A stretch of 64,000 nt of DNA from Mycolicibacterium fortuitum subsp. fortuitum (GTDB lineage Bacteria; Actinomycetota; Actinomycetes; Mycobacteriales; Mycobacteriaceae), in contig NZ_AP025518.1 of NCBI RefSeq assembly GCF_022179545.1, positions 2,046,001 through 2,110,000 of the forward strand, written 5' to 3'. Under the pieces are notes generated by a model, which did not search any database, was not told the DNA's origin, and worked only from the letters and a program-made list of their open reading frames with translations. Positions 45,514 through 55,979 of the stretch are shown in pieces (positions within the stretch are counted from its first letter, which is position 1; the number at the start of each line of letters is the position of its first letter). A program made the translations under genes and the position numbers.

Positions 45514-46874
45514 CCAGGATTTATCTCAACGCTTTCGACATGGCCTGCGTCGGTCATCAGTCCGCCGGGTTGTGGCGTCACCCGCAAGATCAGGGCCACC
45601 GGTACCGCGAACTCGGGTACTGGACCGATCTGGCACGCGCGCTCGAGGCGGGTGGTTTCGACGCGTTGTTTCTCGCGGACGTGCTCGGTGTGTACGACGT
45701 GTACGGAGGTTCCAGGGATGCCGCGGTGGCCGACGCCGCGCAGGTACCCGTTAATGACCCGACGCTGGCTGTCTCGGCAATGGCCGCGGTCACCGAAACG
45801 CTCGGCTTCGGTGTCACGGTGTCGCTGACCTACGAGCAGCCCTATGCATTGGCGCGCCGCCTCTCCACACTGGACCACCTGACAGGTGGCCGGGTCGCCT
45901 GGAACATCGTCACCTCCTACCTCGACAGCGCCGCCCGCAATCTGGGTCTGGATGCCCAGATCCCGCACGACGAGCGCTACGAGATCGCCGAGGAGTACCT
46001 GGAGGTCTGTTACAAGCTGTGGGAGGCATCGTGGGAGCCCGGCGCGGTGGTCCGGGACCGCGACCGTGGGGTGTTCACCGATCCGTCCAAGGTCCACGAC
46101 ATCGAACACAAAGGCCGCTATTTCCGTGTCCCGGGGCCGTTTCTGTGTGAACCGTCCCCGCAGCGCACGCCCATGCTGTTTCAGGCGGGTGCCTCCCCGC
46201 GAGGGGTCCGGTTTGCCGCGGCTCATGCCGAGGCGGTGTTCGTGTCGGGCCCGACGCCCGAGATCGTCGCCAAGCCGGTGAGAGCACTGCGTGCGGCCGC
46301 GGCTGAACACGGACGAGATCCTCGGTCCGTAAAGGTGTTCACAATGCTGACCCCGATCGTCGCCGAGACCCGTGAACTGGCGTTGGCCAAACTGGCCGAT
46401 TACCGTCAGTTCGTCAGTGCGGAAGGGGCTTTGGCGCTGTTCGGAGGCTGGACGGGCGTCGATCTGGCCGAGCTGGAAGCTGACGAACCCTTGAGATACG
46501 TCGAGACCGAGGCCAATCGTTCCGCTCTGGCGTCGTTCACCACCTCAGGCCGGAACTGGACCGCCGGAGAATTGGCCCACGAGGTCGGTCTGGGTGGACG
46601 CGGCCCGGTGGTGGTGGGCTCACCCACCGACGTCGCCGACGAACTCGAACGCTGGGTGGAGGAGGCCGACGTCGACGGTTTCAACCTGGCTTATGTCACC
46701 ACGCCGGGAACCTTCGTCGACTTCGCCCACCACGTGGTGCCCGAGTTGCGACGGCGGGGCCGGGTGCCCGACCATCGAGAGCGGGCGACGCTGCGCGAAC
46801 GGCTCGGTGGGGCCGGGCCATTGCTCTCGCCCGAGCATCCCGGTGCGGCCCACCGCCCACCGAATTGGTACTGA
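45510..46874 (+). CDS. NtaA/SnaA/DszA-type FMN-dependent monooxygenase
   Basis: A 454-aa luciferase-fold monooxygenase of the NtaA/SnaA/SoxA/DszA group. AWNIVTSYLDSAARNLG, YEIAEEYLEVCYKLWE, FRVPGPFLCEPSPQRTPMLFQAG are typical segments. Family members oxidise sulfones, sulfonates or chelators with FMNH2 supplied by a separate reductase; no reductase gene is beside it. Coupled to the MHS transporter. Confidence 0.87.
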   Translation: MTRIYLNAFDMACVGHQSAGLWRHPQDQGHRYRELGYWTDLARALEAGGFDALFLADVLGVYDVYGGSRDAAVADAAQVPVNDPTLAVSAMAAVTETLGFGVTVSLTYEQPYALARRLSTLDHLTGGRVAWNIVTSYLDSAARNLGLDAQIPHDERYEIAEEYLEVCYKLWEASWEPGAVVRDRDRGVFTDPSKVHDIEHKGRYFRVPGPFLCEPSPQRTPMLFQAGASPRGVRFAAAHAEAVFVSGPTPEIVAKPVRALRAAAAEHGRDPRSVKVFTMLTPIVAETRELALAKLADYRQFVSAEGALALFGGWTGVDLAELEADEPLRYVETEANRSALASFTTSGRNWTAGELAHEVGLGGRGPVVVGSPTDVADELERWVEEADVDGFNLAYVTTPGTFVDFAHHVVPELRRRGRVPDHRERATLRERLGGAGPLLSPEHPGAAHRPPNWY

Positions 46875-46915
46875 GACGTTGACATGAACCACTGTTGAGG
46901 TCCGACACTGGAATC

Positions 46916-47314
46916 ATGAACGCCAAGGATCAGCAGGACATCATGGACGTCATGGCGGCGACGACCGACCTGTGGAAAGCGCACGACATGGACGGTTGGG
47001 GGCAGTATTTCACCGAAGACGCCGACTTCGTCGCGCACAGCGGACTGTGGTGGACCTCGCGTCACGACAATGTCGAAGGGCACCGAGATGTTCCGGAAAC
47101 CGTTGTCCGGCAGAAGCGCAACTACACCCAGCGGATCGAGGCCATCGATGAGATCGCGCCGGGTGTCGCCCTGGTGCACACCCGCTGGAACTGGCCCGAC
47201 CACGTCCAGCCGGGCAAGCCGGCACAAGACCGCAGCGGCATCATCAGCTACGTCCTCGTAGACAACGACGAACGCTGGCTGATCCGTTCCGCGCACAACA
47301 CCCGGGTGAGCTAG
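46916..47314 (+). CDS. SnoaL-like / SgcJ-EcaC family protein
   Basis: A 132-aa NTF2-fold protein: WKAHDMDGWGQYFTEDADFVAHSG is the SgcJ/EcaC (DUF4440) opening pattern. Function unknown; such proteins are small cyclases, isomerases or binding proteins. The ATG at 46916 is favoured. It sits 41 bp after the DszA-type gene and just before the deacetylase, so may be part of the same transcript. Confidence 0.75.
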   Translation: MNAKDQQDIMDVMAATTDLWKAHDMDGWGQYFTEDADFVAHSGLWWTSRHDNVEGHRDVPETVVRQKRNYTQRIEAIDEIAPGVALVHTRWNWPDHVQPGKPAQDRSGIISYVLVDNDERWLIRSAHNTRVS

Positions 47315-47316
47315 TG

Positions 47317-47991
47317 ATGGACGTCCAACCGTTTCCCTCCGACTGGCAGACCGCGCTGGTGTTGGTGGCCCACCCGGATGACCCCGAATACGGTGTCGGC
47401 GCGGCCGTCGCCAAGTGGACCGATGCGGGCAAGACCGTGAAGTACGCGCTGGCCTCGCGGGGCGAGGTCGGTATCGCCGGTATGCCGCCCGAACAGGCCG
47501 GGCCGCTGCGGGAGGGGGAACAGCGGCGGTCGGCTGCCATCGTCGGGGTCGACGACGTGTCGTTCTGGGATTTTCCGGACAGCGACATCCGCGATACCCC
47601 GGAACTGCGGGCGAAGATCGCCGAAACCATCGTGGCGGTGCGTCCCGACGTCGTCGTCACCCTCTACAGCGGGCCCAGCTGGGCGCCTGGTGCACCCAAT
47701 CAGCGTGACCACATCGAATTCGCCCACGCCGTCGCGGCGGCGTACGACAGCCTGCCCGACCCGCCGGCTTGGCTCTTCGAGAACGGGCCGGACCCGACCC
47801 ACTGCGAGGTGGTCGACGGCTACACCGATCTGGCGGTGAGTTCCCTTGCCGCCCACAAGGTTTATCTGTCGGTGCTCGACCCGCAGACCTCCGTCGTCGA
47901 ACAGGCACGAAAACAGGTGGAGATGTCGACACCCGCGCTCTCGGGATTCGGCGAGCGCACCGTCGGCTTCATCCTGAAGCGGCACCACTGA
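47317..47991 (+). CDS. LmbE/PIG-L family zinc deacetylase
   Basis: A 224-aa PIG-L/LmbE deacetylase. The zinc motif AHPDDPE (H19, D21, D22) is intact, a later ligand lies in RDHIEFAHA. It removes acetyl from N-acetylglucosaminyl groups or similar; relatives include MshB and Mca. A GTG at 47314 overlaps the previous stop; the ATG at 47317 is the alternative used here. Substrate unknown. Confidence 0.85.
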   Translation: MDVQPFPSDWQTALVLVAHPDDPEYGVGAAVAKWTDAGKTVKYALASRGEVGIAGMPPEQAGPLREGEQRRSAAIVGVDDVSFWDFPDSDIRDTPELRAKIAETIVAVRPDVVVTLYSGPSWAPGAPNQRDHIEFAHAVAAAYDSLPDPPAWLFENGPDPTHCEVVDGYTDLAVSSLAAHKVYLSVLDPQTSVVEQARKQVEMSTPALSGFGERTVGFILKRHH

Positions 47992-48009
47992 GCGGGCCCG
48001 GCGTCGGCC

Positions 48010-48015
48010 TACCAT
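48010..48015 (+). promoter_or_regulatory. -10 box of the frameshifted alcohol dehydrogenase
   Basis: TACCAT at 48010-48015, GTG start at 48023. Fits a leaderless transcript. Confidence 0.35.
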
Positions 48016-48022
48016 CGAATCC

Positions 48023-49068
48023 GTGCGTGCAGTGGTCTATTCCGAGGTGGGTGAGCAGCCCACCGTGGCCGAGGTGGCCGACCCCGAGTGTCCTGACGAC
48101 GGTGTGTCGTCGAGGTGGCGGCCACGGGCGTGTGCCGGTCCGACTGGCACGCGTGGCGGGGCCACGATCCGGTGGCCTTGCCGATCATTCCCGGGCACGA
48201 ATTCGCCGGGACCATCGCGGCAGTCGGCGCAGGCATATCGGGGTGGCAGATAGGGGAGCGCGTGACCGCGCCCTTCGTTCTGGGCTGTGGGCACTGTGAG
48301 TTCTGCGGGTCCAGCGATGCTCAGGTGTGTCCCGACCAGCAGCAGCCCGGTTTCACCCTGCCGGGATCGTTCGCGGAGCGGGTGGCCGTGCCGCGGGCAC
48401 AGACCAATCTCGTGCGGCTGCCTGCCTCCGTCTCGTTCGTGGCGGCGGCCTCGTTGGGGTGCCGGTTCGCAACCTCGTACCGGGCCGTGGTCACCCATGG
48501 CGCGGTGCGGCGCGGCCAGTGGGTCGCGGTCCACGGCTGCGGAGGGGTAGGCCTGTCTGCGGTGATGATCGCAAAAGCGTTCGGGGCCAGGATCATTGCC
48601 GTAGATCGCAGTGCCCAGGCTCTGGATGCCGCAAGCCGTCTCGGAGCCGATGAGCTGATCAACGCCACCGATATATCCGACACCGCCGCCGAAGTCGTGC
48701 AACGGACCGGTGGCGGCGCACACATCGGGGTCGATGCCATCGGGGACCCGGCGGTGTCGGCAGCCTCGGTGTCGTCGCTGCGACGGCGCGGGCGGCATAT
48801 CCAGGTCGGGCTACTGCTGGGCGAATCGGCGCAGACCCCGTTCCCCATGGACCGGGTGATCGCCCAGGAACTGGCGATCCTCGGGTCGCACGGAATGCCG
48901 GCGGTCGACTACCCGGCGATGCTCGACCTGATCGCGTCAGGAGCACTCGATCCTGAACGATTGGTGACCCGCACGGTGGGGCTCGATGAAGCCGGCGTCG
49001 CGATGGCCGCCATGGACGCGCCCACCGGACCGGGTATGACGATCATCGAGCCGTCTCGTCTGGGCTAG
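48023..49068 (+). pseudogene. Zinc alcohol dehydrogenase with a 1-bp frameshift
   Basis: The N-terminus (MRAVVYSEVGEQPTVAEVADPECPDDGV) reads in one frame, then continues in the next as VEVAATGVCRSDWHAWRGHD. The DNA around 48104-48110 reads GGTGTGTCGTCGAGG; one more G would restore one 348-residue protein, so a base is missing. The rest is intact: catalytic C-R-SDW, GHEFAG, four-Cys structural zinc site CGHCEFCGSSDAQVC, and Rossmann GCGGVGLS. Likely a genuine pseudogene or a sequencing error. Overall length 1046 bp is not a multiple of 3. Confidence 0.85.
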
Positions 49069-49832
49069 CCGCCGATCTGTCCCCGGTTGCGTTGCGCCAC
49101 AGCCTGATAGCGGTCGCCCAGCCCATCGAAATCGCGGGTCTGCGCGCCGGCGATCTGTTGCTCGGCGGCGAGCGCAGGTGCGATCAGTGGCGCGGTGCCC
49201 CGGGTGTAGATCTCTTTGAGACCTGCCATGGTCGGCTCAGGCACCTCGGCGATCTGACCGGCCAATTCCAGGGCCCGGTTCAGCAGCGTGTCGTGTGCCA
49301 CCACCTCGGTGACCAGTCCGAGGCGTTCCGCGCGTGTGGCATCGACGATCTCCCCGGTCATCGACAGCCTGCGCGCCATGGCCGCGCCGACCACCTGGGG
49401 CAGCCGCGCCGTCATCCCGCCACCGGGCAGGATGCCGACGCGCGCGTGGGTGTCGGCGAATATCGCCCGCTCTGAGGCGATCAGAAAGTCACATCCCAGC
49501 GCCATCTCCAACCCACCGGTGAACGTCGCCCCGTTGATCGCCCCGATGATCGGCGTGCGCAACTCTCCGGTCTTGGTGATGCAGTTGTGCGACCGGAACT
49601 TCTCGAAGTACTCCATGCCGAGGGCCTGCGCCTGTTTGAGGTCGACACCGGCGCAGAATGCGGGGTCGGTCCCGGTCAGCACGATGGCGCGCACCGTCTC
49701 GTCGGTGTCGGCGGCGTCCAAGGCTCCGTACAGCTCCTCGATCAGCTCACGGCCCAGGGCGTTCCGCGACTGCGGGCGGTGCAGGGTGAGCACCCGGACA
49801 GCGCCGTGGTCAGCGGTGAGGACAGTTGTCAT
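49065..49832 (-). CDS. Enoyl-CoA hydratase/isomerase (crotonase) family protein
   Basis: A 255-aa crotonase. The oxyanion hole AFCAGVDLK and GATFTGGLEMALGCDF are clear, with one catalytic Glu in GLEMA. The second Glu position (before LGxxPG in the hydratase) is a His here (THARVGILPGGG), so standard water addition may not occur; isomerase or another crotonase activity is likelier. It starts 31 bp after nuoN's end on the same strand and overlaps the convergent pseudogene by 4 bp. Confidence 0.82.
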   Translation of the reverse strand: MTTVLTADHGAVRVLTLHRPQSRNALGRELIEELYGALDAADTDETVRAIVLTGTDPAFCAGVDLKQAQALGMEYFEKFRSHNCITKTGELRTPIIGAINGATFTGGLEMALGCDFLIASERAIFADTHARVGILPGGGMTARLPQVVGAAMARRLSMTGEIVDATRAERLGLVTEVVAHDTLLNRALELAGQIAEVPEPTMAGLKEIYTRGTAPLIAPALAAEQQIAGAQTRDFDGLGDRYQAVAQRNRGQIGG

Positions 49833-49862
49833 CGTTCGAATGTAACCGGAAGGCCGTGACGT

Positions 49863-51428
49863 TCACCGCAGGAAGGTCTGGGCGTCGTTCGCCAGATCGA
49901 GCAGTGGCTGAGGCAGCGCGCCGAGCGCGAACGTGACGGCGGCGGTGACGGTGATGACGGCAGTGGTCAGCCCGCTGGGGACGACGACCTCCGGAGCATC
50001 CTCGGGTGGGTCGGTGAAGAACATCAGCACGATCACCCGCACGTAGAAGTACGCCGCAACGGCACTGGCGACGACGCCGATGATGACCAAGGGGATCGCG
50101 CCGCCCTCACCCGCGGCTTTGAACACCGCGAACTTGCTGACGAATCCACTGGTCAGCGGAATTCCGGCGAAAGCCAGCAGGAACAGTGAAAACACTACGC
50201 CGACAATGGGATACCGCCGCCCGAGACCGGCCCACTGGGCCATCCCGGTCGCCTCCTCGCCGGTGGCGTTGCGGACCAGGCCGACGACCGCGAACGCGCC
50301 GAGCGTGCTGAAGCCGTAGGCGAACAGGTAGAACAGTGTCGAGGACACCCCGGCCGGGTTGGCCGCGATCACACCGGTGAGGATGAAACCCGAATGGGCC
50401 ACCGCGGAATACGCCAGCATGCGTTTCACATCAGTTTGGGTGACGGCGGTGACGGTCCCGACCACCATGGTCAGAATCGCGATCGCCCACAGCACCGGGC
50501 GCCAGTCATCACGTAACTGGGGCAAGGCGACATAGAAGATGCGCAGCATCGCACCGAATGCGGCGATCTTGGTGGCCGCGGCCATGAATGCGGTGATCGC
50601 GGTCGGCGCGCCCTGGTACACGTCGGGGATCCACGAGTGAAACGGCACCGCACCGACTTTGAACAACACCCCGACCAGCAGCAGTGCGATACCGATCAGT
50701 GCGAGCGGGGTGTTGGGTGATCTGCTTGCCACGGCGGTGGCGATGCCACTCAGGTCCAGGGTGCCGGCATAGCCGTACAGCATGGCTGCGCCGTACAGGA
50801 AGAAGCCCGACGAGAACGCGCCCAGCAGAAAGTACTTCATCGATGCTTCCTGGGACAGCAGGCGTCTGCGGCGGGCCAGGCCGCACAGCAGATACAGCGG
50901 AAGCGACAGTACCTCCAGTGCGATGAACATGGTCAGCAGATCGTCGGCGGCTCCGAACAGCAGCATGCCGCCGATAGCGAACATGGTCAGTGGAAAGACC
51001 TCGGTCTGCATCACGCCGGCCTTGGTGGCCAGTTGCTCGGCCACACTTCCCGGCACCGCCGAGGCCTGCGGTGTGAAGCCGTCCAGACCGCGGGCGCCCT
51101 CAGCAGTCTCTGTGGCGGACTGGCGTTCGGCGATGAGCAGGATGCCCAGAATGCCGATCAGGGCGATCGTCCCCTGCAGGAACAACGCCGGCGGATCGAG
51201 GACCACCGAGCCCAGCACCGCCGGCTTGCCCGGGGTGCCGTGCAACTGCCGGGCCAGCAGCACGACGGCGACCACGGCGGCCACCAGCCCACCGAGTGCC
51301 AGAACAATCTGCACTCGGTAGCGGGCCGACCGGGGCAGGAAAGCCTCGACCAACACCCCGGCCACTGCCGCCCCGAACACGATCAGCATGGGGGAGAGCA
51401 GGCCATATTCGATGCTCGGCGTCACCAT
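49863..51428 (-). CDS. nuoN: NADH-quinone oxidoreductase subunit N
   Basis: A 521-aa antiporter-like membrane subunit of complex I, about 14 helices. The conserved proton-channel lysine region VLFKVGAVPFHSWIPDVYQGAPT and the antiporter-type GLARRRRLLSQEASMKYFLLGAFSSG are present. It starts 2 bp after the nuoM stop. Last nuo gene in the operon. Pumps protons coupled to NADH oxidation at the cytoplasmic membrane. Confidence 0.95.
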   Translation of the reverse strand: MVTPSIEYGLLSPMLIVFGAAVAGVLVEAFLPRSARYRVQIVLALGGLVAAVVAVVLLARQLHGTPGKPAVLGSVVLDPPALFLQGTIALIGILGILLIAERQSATETAEGARGLDGFTPQASAVPGSVAEQLATKAGVMQTEVFPLTMFAIGGMLLFGAADDLLTMFIALEVLSLPLYLLCGLARRRRLLSQEASMKYFLLGAFSSGFFLYGAAMLYGYAGTLDLSGIATAVASRSPNTPLALIGIALLLVGVLFKVGAVPFHSWIPDVYQGAPTAITAFMAAATKIAAFGAMLRIFYVALPQLRDDWRPVLWAIAILTMVVGTVTAVTQTDVKRMLAYSAVAHSGFILTGVIAANPAGVSSTLFYLFAYGFSTLGAFAVVGLVRNATGEEATGMAQWAGLGRRYPIVGVVFSLFLLAFAGIPLTSGFVSKFAVFKAAGEGGAIPLVIIGVVASAVAAYFYVRVIVLMFFTDPPEDAPEVVVPSGLTTAVITVTAAVTFALGALPQPLLDLANDAQTFLR

Positions 51429-51430
51429 GA

Positions 51431-53017
51431 TCAGCGAACCCCCTCGGCGATCCTGGGCAACATCTGCGGCGGCGGGTCGCTCTGACCGATGGTGGTCAAC
51501 GTGTGCTGGACGGCCGGATTGATCACGTCCAGTGCAGGTTTGGGATAGATGCCCAGCACCAGTAGGAGCGCGATCAACGGGCCTACCACGGCGAGTTCGC
51601 GCGGCACCAGATCCCGGATCCGGCGCTCACCTTCGGCGAACCCCTCGGGTACCGGACCGGTCATCATCCGTTGGTACATCCACAAGATGTAGACGGCGGA
51701 CAGCACCAACGCGGTGGCGGCGAATACCGCGATCACCGGGTAGCGCGTGAATGTCCCGATGAGAACCAGGAATTCACTGATGAACGGGGCCAGTCCCGGC
51801 AAGGATAACGTTGCCAGGCCGGCCACCAGGAACGTTCCGGCAAGGACAGGGGCCACCTTCTGCACCCCGCCATAGGCGTCGATCACGCGGGAACCGCGGC
51901 GCGAGACCAGGAATCCGGCGATCAGGAACAGTGCGGCCGTGGAGATTCCGTGATTGATCATGTACAGGGTCGACCCGGCCTGACCCTGGCTGGTCATCAC
52001 GAAGATGCCCAGGATGATGAAGCCGAAGTGCGATATCGACGTGTAGGCGATCAGGCGCATCACATCGGTCTGGCCGATGGCCAGGACGGCGCCGTAGACA
52101 ATGCCGATCACCGCCAGCGTGATGACCAGAGGGCGGAAATAAGTTGAGGCGTCGGGAAACAACGGGAGGCAGTATCGCAACATGCCGAAGGTGCCGACCT
52201 TGTCCATGATGGCCATCATCAGCACCGCGCTGGCCGGGGTGGCCTGCACGGCGGCGTCGGGCAGCCATCGGTGAAACGGCCACAACGGTGCCTTGACGGC
52301 GAACGCGAACATGAAGCCGAGGAACAGGAAGTTCGCCACTGCCGGGTTGATCACGAACTCGCCCGACGAGACGGCGGCGACGATCGCCCGGAAGTCGAAC
52401 GTGCCCGATTCGAAGGCGTCGCTGCCGGCGGTGACCACGTACAGGCCGATCACCGCGGCCAGCATCACCAGGCCGCCGAACAGGTTGTACAGCAGGAACT
52501 TCACCGCCGCGCGCGACCGATGCTCTCCGCCGAACCCGCCGATCAGGAAGTACATCGGGATCAGCATGGCCTCGAAGAACACGTAGAACAGCAGGATGTC
52601 GAGCGCGACCAGGGACATGAACACCATGCCCTCGACGGCCAGAGTCAACGCCAGGTACGCCTGCACACCCCGCCCGCCGAGCCCGGTCTGGTGTGCGGCG
52701 TCGTTCCATCCCGCGACGATGAGCAGCGGTAGTAGTACGGCAGTGAGAACCACCAGGGCAAGGGCGATTCCGTCGACGCCGAGAATGTAGCCGGTGCCGA
52801 ACGACGGGATCCAGCGGTGCGATTCGACGAACTGGTACTGCGCGCCGGCCGGATCGAACCCGACGGCAACCACTGCCGCCAGGCCCAGCGCCGCCAGCGA
52901 GACCACCAACGCCAGCCATTTCGCGAGCGTTCGGGCAGCAGCGGGCAGCAGCATCACCACGGCGGCCCCCACCGTCGGGGTCGCCCACAAAACCGTCAGC
53001 CACGGAAAGGTGCTCAC
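51431..53017 (-). CDS. nuoM: NADH-quinone oxidoreductase subunit M
   Basis: A 528-aa antiporter-like subunit, about 14 helices. [17 protein letters not shown] contains the conserved channel Glu; [24 protein letters not shown] contains the lysine. GTG start at 53017 overlaps the nuoL stop (GTGA), giving a typical mycobacterial NuoM start, MSTFPWLT. Confidence 0.95.
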   Translation of the reverse strand: MSTFPWLTVLWATPTVGAAVVMLLPAAARTLAKWLALVVSLAALGLAAVVAVGFDPAGAQYQFVESHRWIPSFGTGYILGVDGIALALVVLTAVLLPLLIVAGWNDAAHQTGLGGRGVQAYLALTLAVEGMVFMSLVALDILLFYVFFEAMLIPMYFLIGGFGGEHRSRAAVKFLLYNLFGGLVMLAAVIGLYVVTAGSDAFESGTFDFRAIVAAVSSGEFVINPAVANFLFLGFMFAFAVKAPLWPFHRWLPDAAVQATPASAVLMMAIMDKVGTFGMLRYCLPLFPDASTYFRPLVITLAVIGIVYGAVLAIGQTDVMRLIAYTSISHFGFIILGIFVMTSQGQAGSTLYMINHGISTAALFLIAGFLVSRRGSRVIDAYGGVQKVAPVLAGTFLVAGLATLSLPGLAPFISEFLVLIGTFTRYPVIAVFAATALVLSAVYILWMYQRMMTGPVPEGFAEGERRIRDLVPRELAVVGPLIALLLVLGIYPKPALDVINPAVQHTLTTIGQSDPPPQMLPRIAEGVR

Positions 53018-54894
53018 CACAGCCGCACCGCCAGAATCGTCGCCACCACCAGCGCGGCTCCGCCCAACATGGACAGTGCATAGGAACGGGCGAACCCGGT
53101 CTGCATCTGGCGCAAGCCATCCGAGGTCCGACTGACCAGTGCGGCCAATCCGCCCGCGGTCCCGTCGACCACCTTGTCGTCGACAGCGACCAGAGCCGCG
53201 GTCAGGGTCTGGCCACCTCGCATGAACACCGCCTCGTTGAATGCGTCGCCGTACAGATCGCGTCGAGCGGCCACGGTGAGCGCCGACCCGTCGGGCACCT
53301 CGGCCGGAACCGGCCGTTGCGCGTACATCCGGTAGGCCACCGCGATACCTACCGCCACCACCGCCAGCACCACCACCGTGACCACCCAGGCCGGGATTGC
53401 GTGGTGCGCCTCGTGCGTACCGACCACGGGCTCCAGCCAGTGTGAGAGTGTGCCGCCGATCGCCAGTGCACCGCCGGAGACCACCGAGCCGACGGCCAGC
53501 AGGATCATCGGCCAGGTCATCACGGACGGCGCCTCGTGCGGATGACTTTCCGGCGCCCAACGCTTTTCACCGAAGAACGTCATCAGCATCACCCGGGTCA
53601 TGTAGAACGCGGTGATCCCGGCGCCCACGATGGCCGCGCCGCCGAGGATCACGCCCCGTACCCCGCCGGCGCCCAGCGCTGCCTCGATGATGCTGTCCTT
53701 CGAGAAGAATCCGGCCAGTGGTGGCACCCCGATGATGGCGAGGTAGCCGAGCCCGAAGGTGGCGAACGTTACCGGCAGGGCCTTGCGCAGGCCGCCGTAG
53801 CGACGCATGTTCACCTCGTCGTTCATGGCGTGCATCACCGACCCGGCACCGAGAAACAGCCCGGCCTTGAAGAAGCCGTGGGTCAGGAGGTGCATGATCG
53901 CGAACGCGTAACCGGCCGGCCCGAGCCCGGCGGCCAGCACCATGTAACCGATCTGGCTCATGGTCGATGCGGCCAGGGCTTTCTTGATGTCGTCTTTGGC
54001 ACAACCGATGATGGCGCCGAACAACAGCGTGACGGCGCCGACGATGACAACGCCGGTCTGGGCGCCCGGCGCCAGGTCGAAGATCGGCCCCGACCGCACG
54101 ATCAGATAAACCCCGGCGGTCACCATGGTGGCGGCGTGGATCAACGCCGAGACCGGGGTCGGACCCTCCATCGCGTCCCCCAGCCAGGACTGCAGCGGCA
54201 CCTGGGCCGACTTACCGCACGCCCCCAACAGCAACAGCAGACCGATCGCGGTGAGCGTGGCTTCGCTCAACGCCGGTGCGGCGCCGAACACCCCGGCGAA
54301 AGAGATCGACCCGACGGTGGCGAACATGATCATCAGTGCGATGGCCAGGCCCATGTCGCCGACCCGGTTGACGACGAAGGCCTTCTTGGCCGCGGCCGCC
54401 GCCGACGGCTTGTGCGACCAGAACCCGATCAGCAGGTACGACGCCAGACCGACGCCTTCCCATCCGGCGTACAGGCCCAGGTAGTTGTCGGCGAGTACCA
54501 GCAACAGCATGGCTGCCAAGAACAGATTGAGATAGGCGAAAAACCTTCTCCGGTCAGGATCCTCAGCCATGTAGCCGATCGAGTAGATGTGGATCAGCGA
54601 GCCCACTCCGGTGATCAGCAGCACGAAACACACCGACAACTGGTCCAGCTGTAGCCCGAAATCGACCTGCAGTCCGGCGACCGGGACCCAGGAGAACAGG
54701 GATTCGGTGACGGCGCGGTGCTCGCCGTGACGGCCCAGCATCTGGGTGAACAGCACGGCACCCAGGATGAAGGCGGCCAGTGCGGTCGCGCAGCCGAGCA
54801 GATGTCCCCACCGGTCGGTGCGGCGGCCACCCAGCAGCAGCACGGCGGCTCCGGCGGCGGGGAGGGCGATCACCAGCCATATCGGAATCGTCAT
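53014..54894 (-). CDS. nuoL: NADH-quinone oxidoreductase subunit L
   Basis: A 626-aa antiporter-like subunit, about 16 helices plus the C-terminal long lateral helix. [38 protein letters not shown] is the universal block; the channel lysines are present. 4-bp overlap with nuoM. Confidence 0.95.
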   Translation of the reverse strand: MTIPIWLVIALPAAGAAVLLLGGRRTDRWGHLLGCATALAAFILGAVLFTQMLGRHGEHRAVTESLFSWVPVAGLQVDFGLQLDQLSVCFVLLITGVGSLIHIYSIGYMAEDPDRRRFFAYLNLFLAAMLLLVLADNYLGLYAGWEGVGLASYLLIGFWSHKPSAAAAAKKAFVVNRVGDMGLAIALMIMFATVGSISFAGVFGAAPALSEATLTAIGLLLLLGACGKSAQVPLQSWLGDAMEGPTPVSALIHAATMVTAGVYLIVRSGPIFDLAPGAQTGVVIVGAVTLLFGAIIGCAKDDIKKALAASTMSQIGYMVLAAGLGPAGYAFAIMHLLTHGFFKAGLFLGAGSVMHAMNDEVNMRRYGGLRKALPVTFATFGLGYLAIIGVPPLAGFFSKDSIIEAALGAGGVRGVILGGAAIVGAGITAFYMTRVMLMTFFGEKRWAPESHPHEAPSVMTWPMILLAVGSVVSGGALAIGGTLSHWLEPVVGTHEAHHAIPAWVVTVVVLAVVAVGIAVAYRMYAQRPVPAEVPDGSALTVAARRDLYGDAFNEAVFMRGGQTLTAALVAVDDKVVDGTAGGLAALVSRTSDGLRQMQTGFARSYALSMLGGAALVVATILAVRLW

Positions 54895-54901
54895 GGTGCC
54901 C

Positions 54902-55201
54902 TCAGTGCTTCAGCAGACTGGCGTCGTCGACCGAGGCCGACCGGCGGGTACGGAAGATCGTCATGATGATCGCCAGCCCGACCACCACCTCGCAGGCAGC
55001 GACCACCATGGTGAAGAACGCCACCACCTGACCATCGAGATGACCGTGCATGCGGGAGAACGCCACGAACGCCAAGTTGGCGGCGTTGAGCATGAGCTCC
55101 ACGCACATGAACATGACGATGGCGTTGCGCCGCAACAGCACTCCCGACGCCCCGATGGTGAACAACAGTGCCGACAGATACAGATAGTTGTCGGGATTCA
55201 C
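54902..55201 (-). CDS. nuoK: NADH-quinone oxidoreductase subunit K
   Basis: A 99-aa subunit with three helices; conserved Glu in [13 protein letters not shown] and in [12 protein letters not shown] form the membrane proton path. The GTG at 55201 gives the standard length. Gaps to nuoJ and nuoL are 4 and 7 bp. Confidence 0.95.
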   Translation of the reverse strand: MNPDNYLYLSALLFTIGASGVLLRRNAIVMFMCVELMLNAANLAFVAFSRMHGHLDGQVVAFFTMVVAACEVVVGLAIIMTIFRTRRSASVDDASLLKH

Positions 55202-55205
55202 CGCA

Positions 55206-55979
55206 TCACTCCTCCCCGTTCGCCGAATTACCGGCGGAGCTGCTGATCTTGCGTTGCGGCAGGATGGCGCTGACCGACAACGCCGCATCGGAGCCATCCG
55301 GCAGCCGCGCCGGGACGTCGACGGCGTTGTGGCGTGCATAGACACCGGGATTGGGCAGCGGTGTCGGGTGACCCCCGGCTCGGAACCGTTCGACAGCCAG
55401 CTCCCGTTGGGTCTTGCGGCGCTCGAAGCGTTCCCGGTGGGCGAGCACCATCGCGCCCAGGGCCGCGGTGATCAGCAGTGTGCTGGTCAACTCGAACGCC
55501 CACAGGTAGCGGGTGAAGATCAGCGCTGCCAGTCCCTCGACGTTACCGCCGCTGTTGGCCTGGGCCAGCCCGGTGAAGCCGGCGACCGAAACGTTGCCGA
55601 TCCCCGCGATCAACAGAACGCCGAAGCCGGTACCGGCGGCCAGCGCCGCAACGCGTTGGCCGCGTAGCGTTTCGGTGAACGACTCGGACAGGTCGACGCC
55701 GATGAGCATGAGTACGAACAGGAAGAGCATCATCACGGCGCCGGTGTAAACCACCACCTGGACCACGCCGAGGAACAGCGCGTCCTGGGCGATGTAGAGC
55801 ACCGCGAGCGCGATCATGGTGCAGGCCAGGAACACCGCGGAGTACACCGCTTTCGGCGCGGCGACCACTCCGATGGCGCCGAGGACCGCGACCGTCCCCA
55901 GGATCCAGAACAGCACGGCTTCCGATGTCGACGTGCGCGCCGCACCTTCGGCCGCGAGCAACAGGACGTCGGGATTCAC
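55206..55979 (-). CDS. nuoJ: NADH-quinone oxidoreductase subunit J
   Basis: A 257-aa subunit with five helices, including the [18 protein letters not shown] segment with the conserved central helix that moves during coupling. C-terminal extension of about 60 hydrophilic residues as in other mycobacteria. The GTG start overlaps the nuoI stop. Confidence 0.94.
   Translation of the reverse strand: MNPDVLLLAAEGAARTSTSEAVLFWILGTVAVLGAIGVVAAPKAVYSAVFLACTMIALAVLYIAQDALFLGVVQVVVYTGAVMMLFLFVLMLIGVDLSESFTETLRGQRVAALAAGTGFGVLLIAGIGNVSVAGFTGLAQANSGGNVEGLAALIFTRYLWAFELTSTLLITAALGAMVLAHRERFERRKTQRELAVERFRAGGHPTPLPNPGVYARHNAVDVPARLPDGSDAALSVSAILPQRKISSSAGNSANGEE

Noticed and set aside
44775..46874. 699-aa open frame that would fuse part of the MFS gene to the DszA-type monooxygenase
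   Set aside because: The first 245 residues are a shadow of the MFS gene; the monooxygenase starts at the ATGA overlap at 45510.
51431..53560. 709-aa frame for nuoM
   Set aside because: The first 181 residues are antisense-like low-complexity sequence inside nuoL; GTG 53017 gives the conserved NuoM start.
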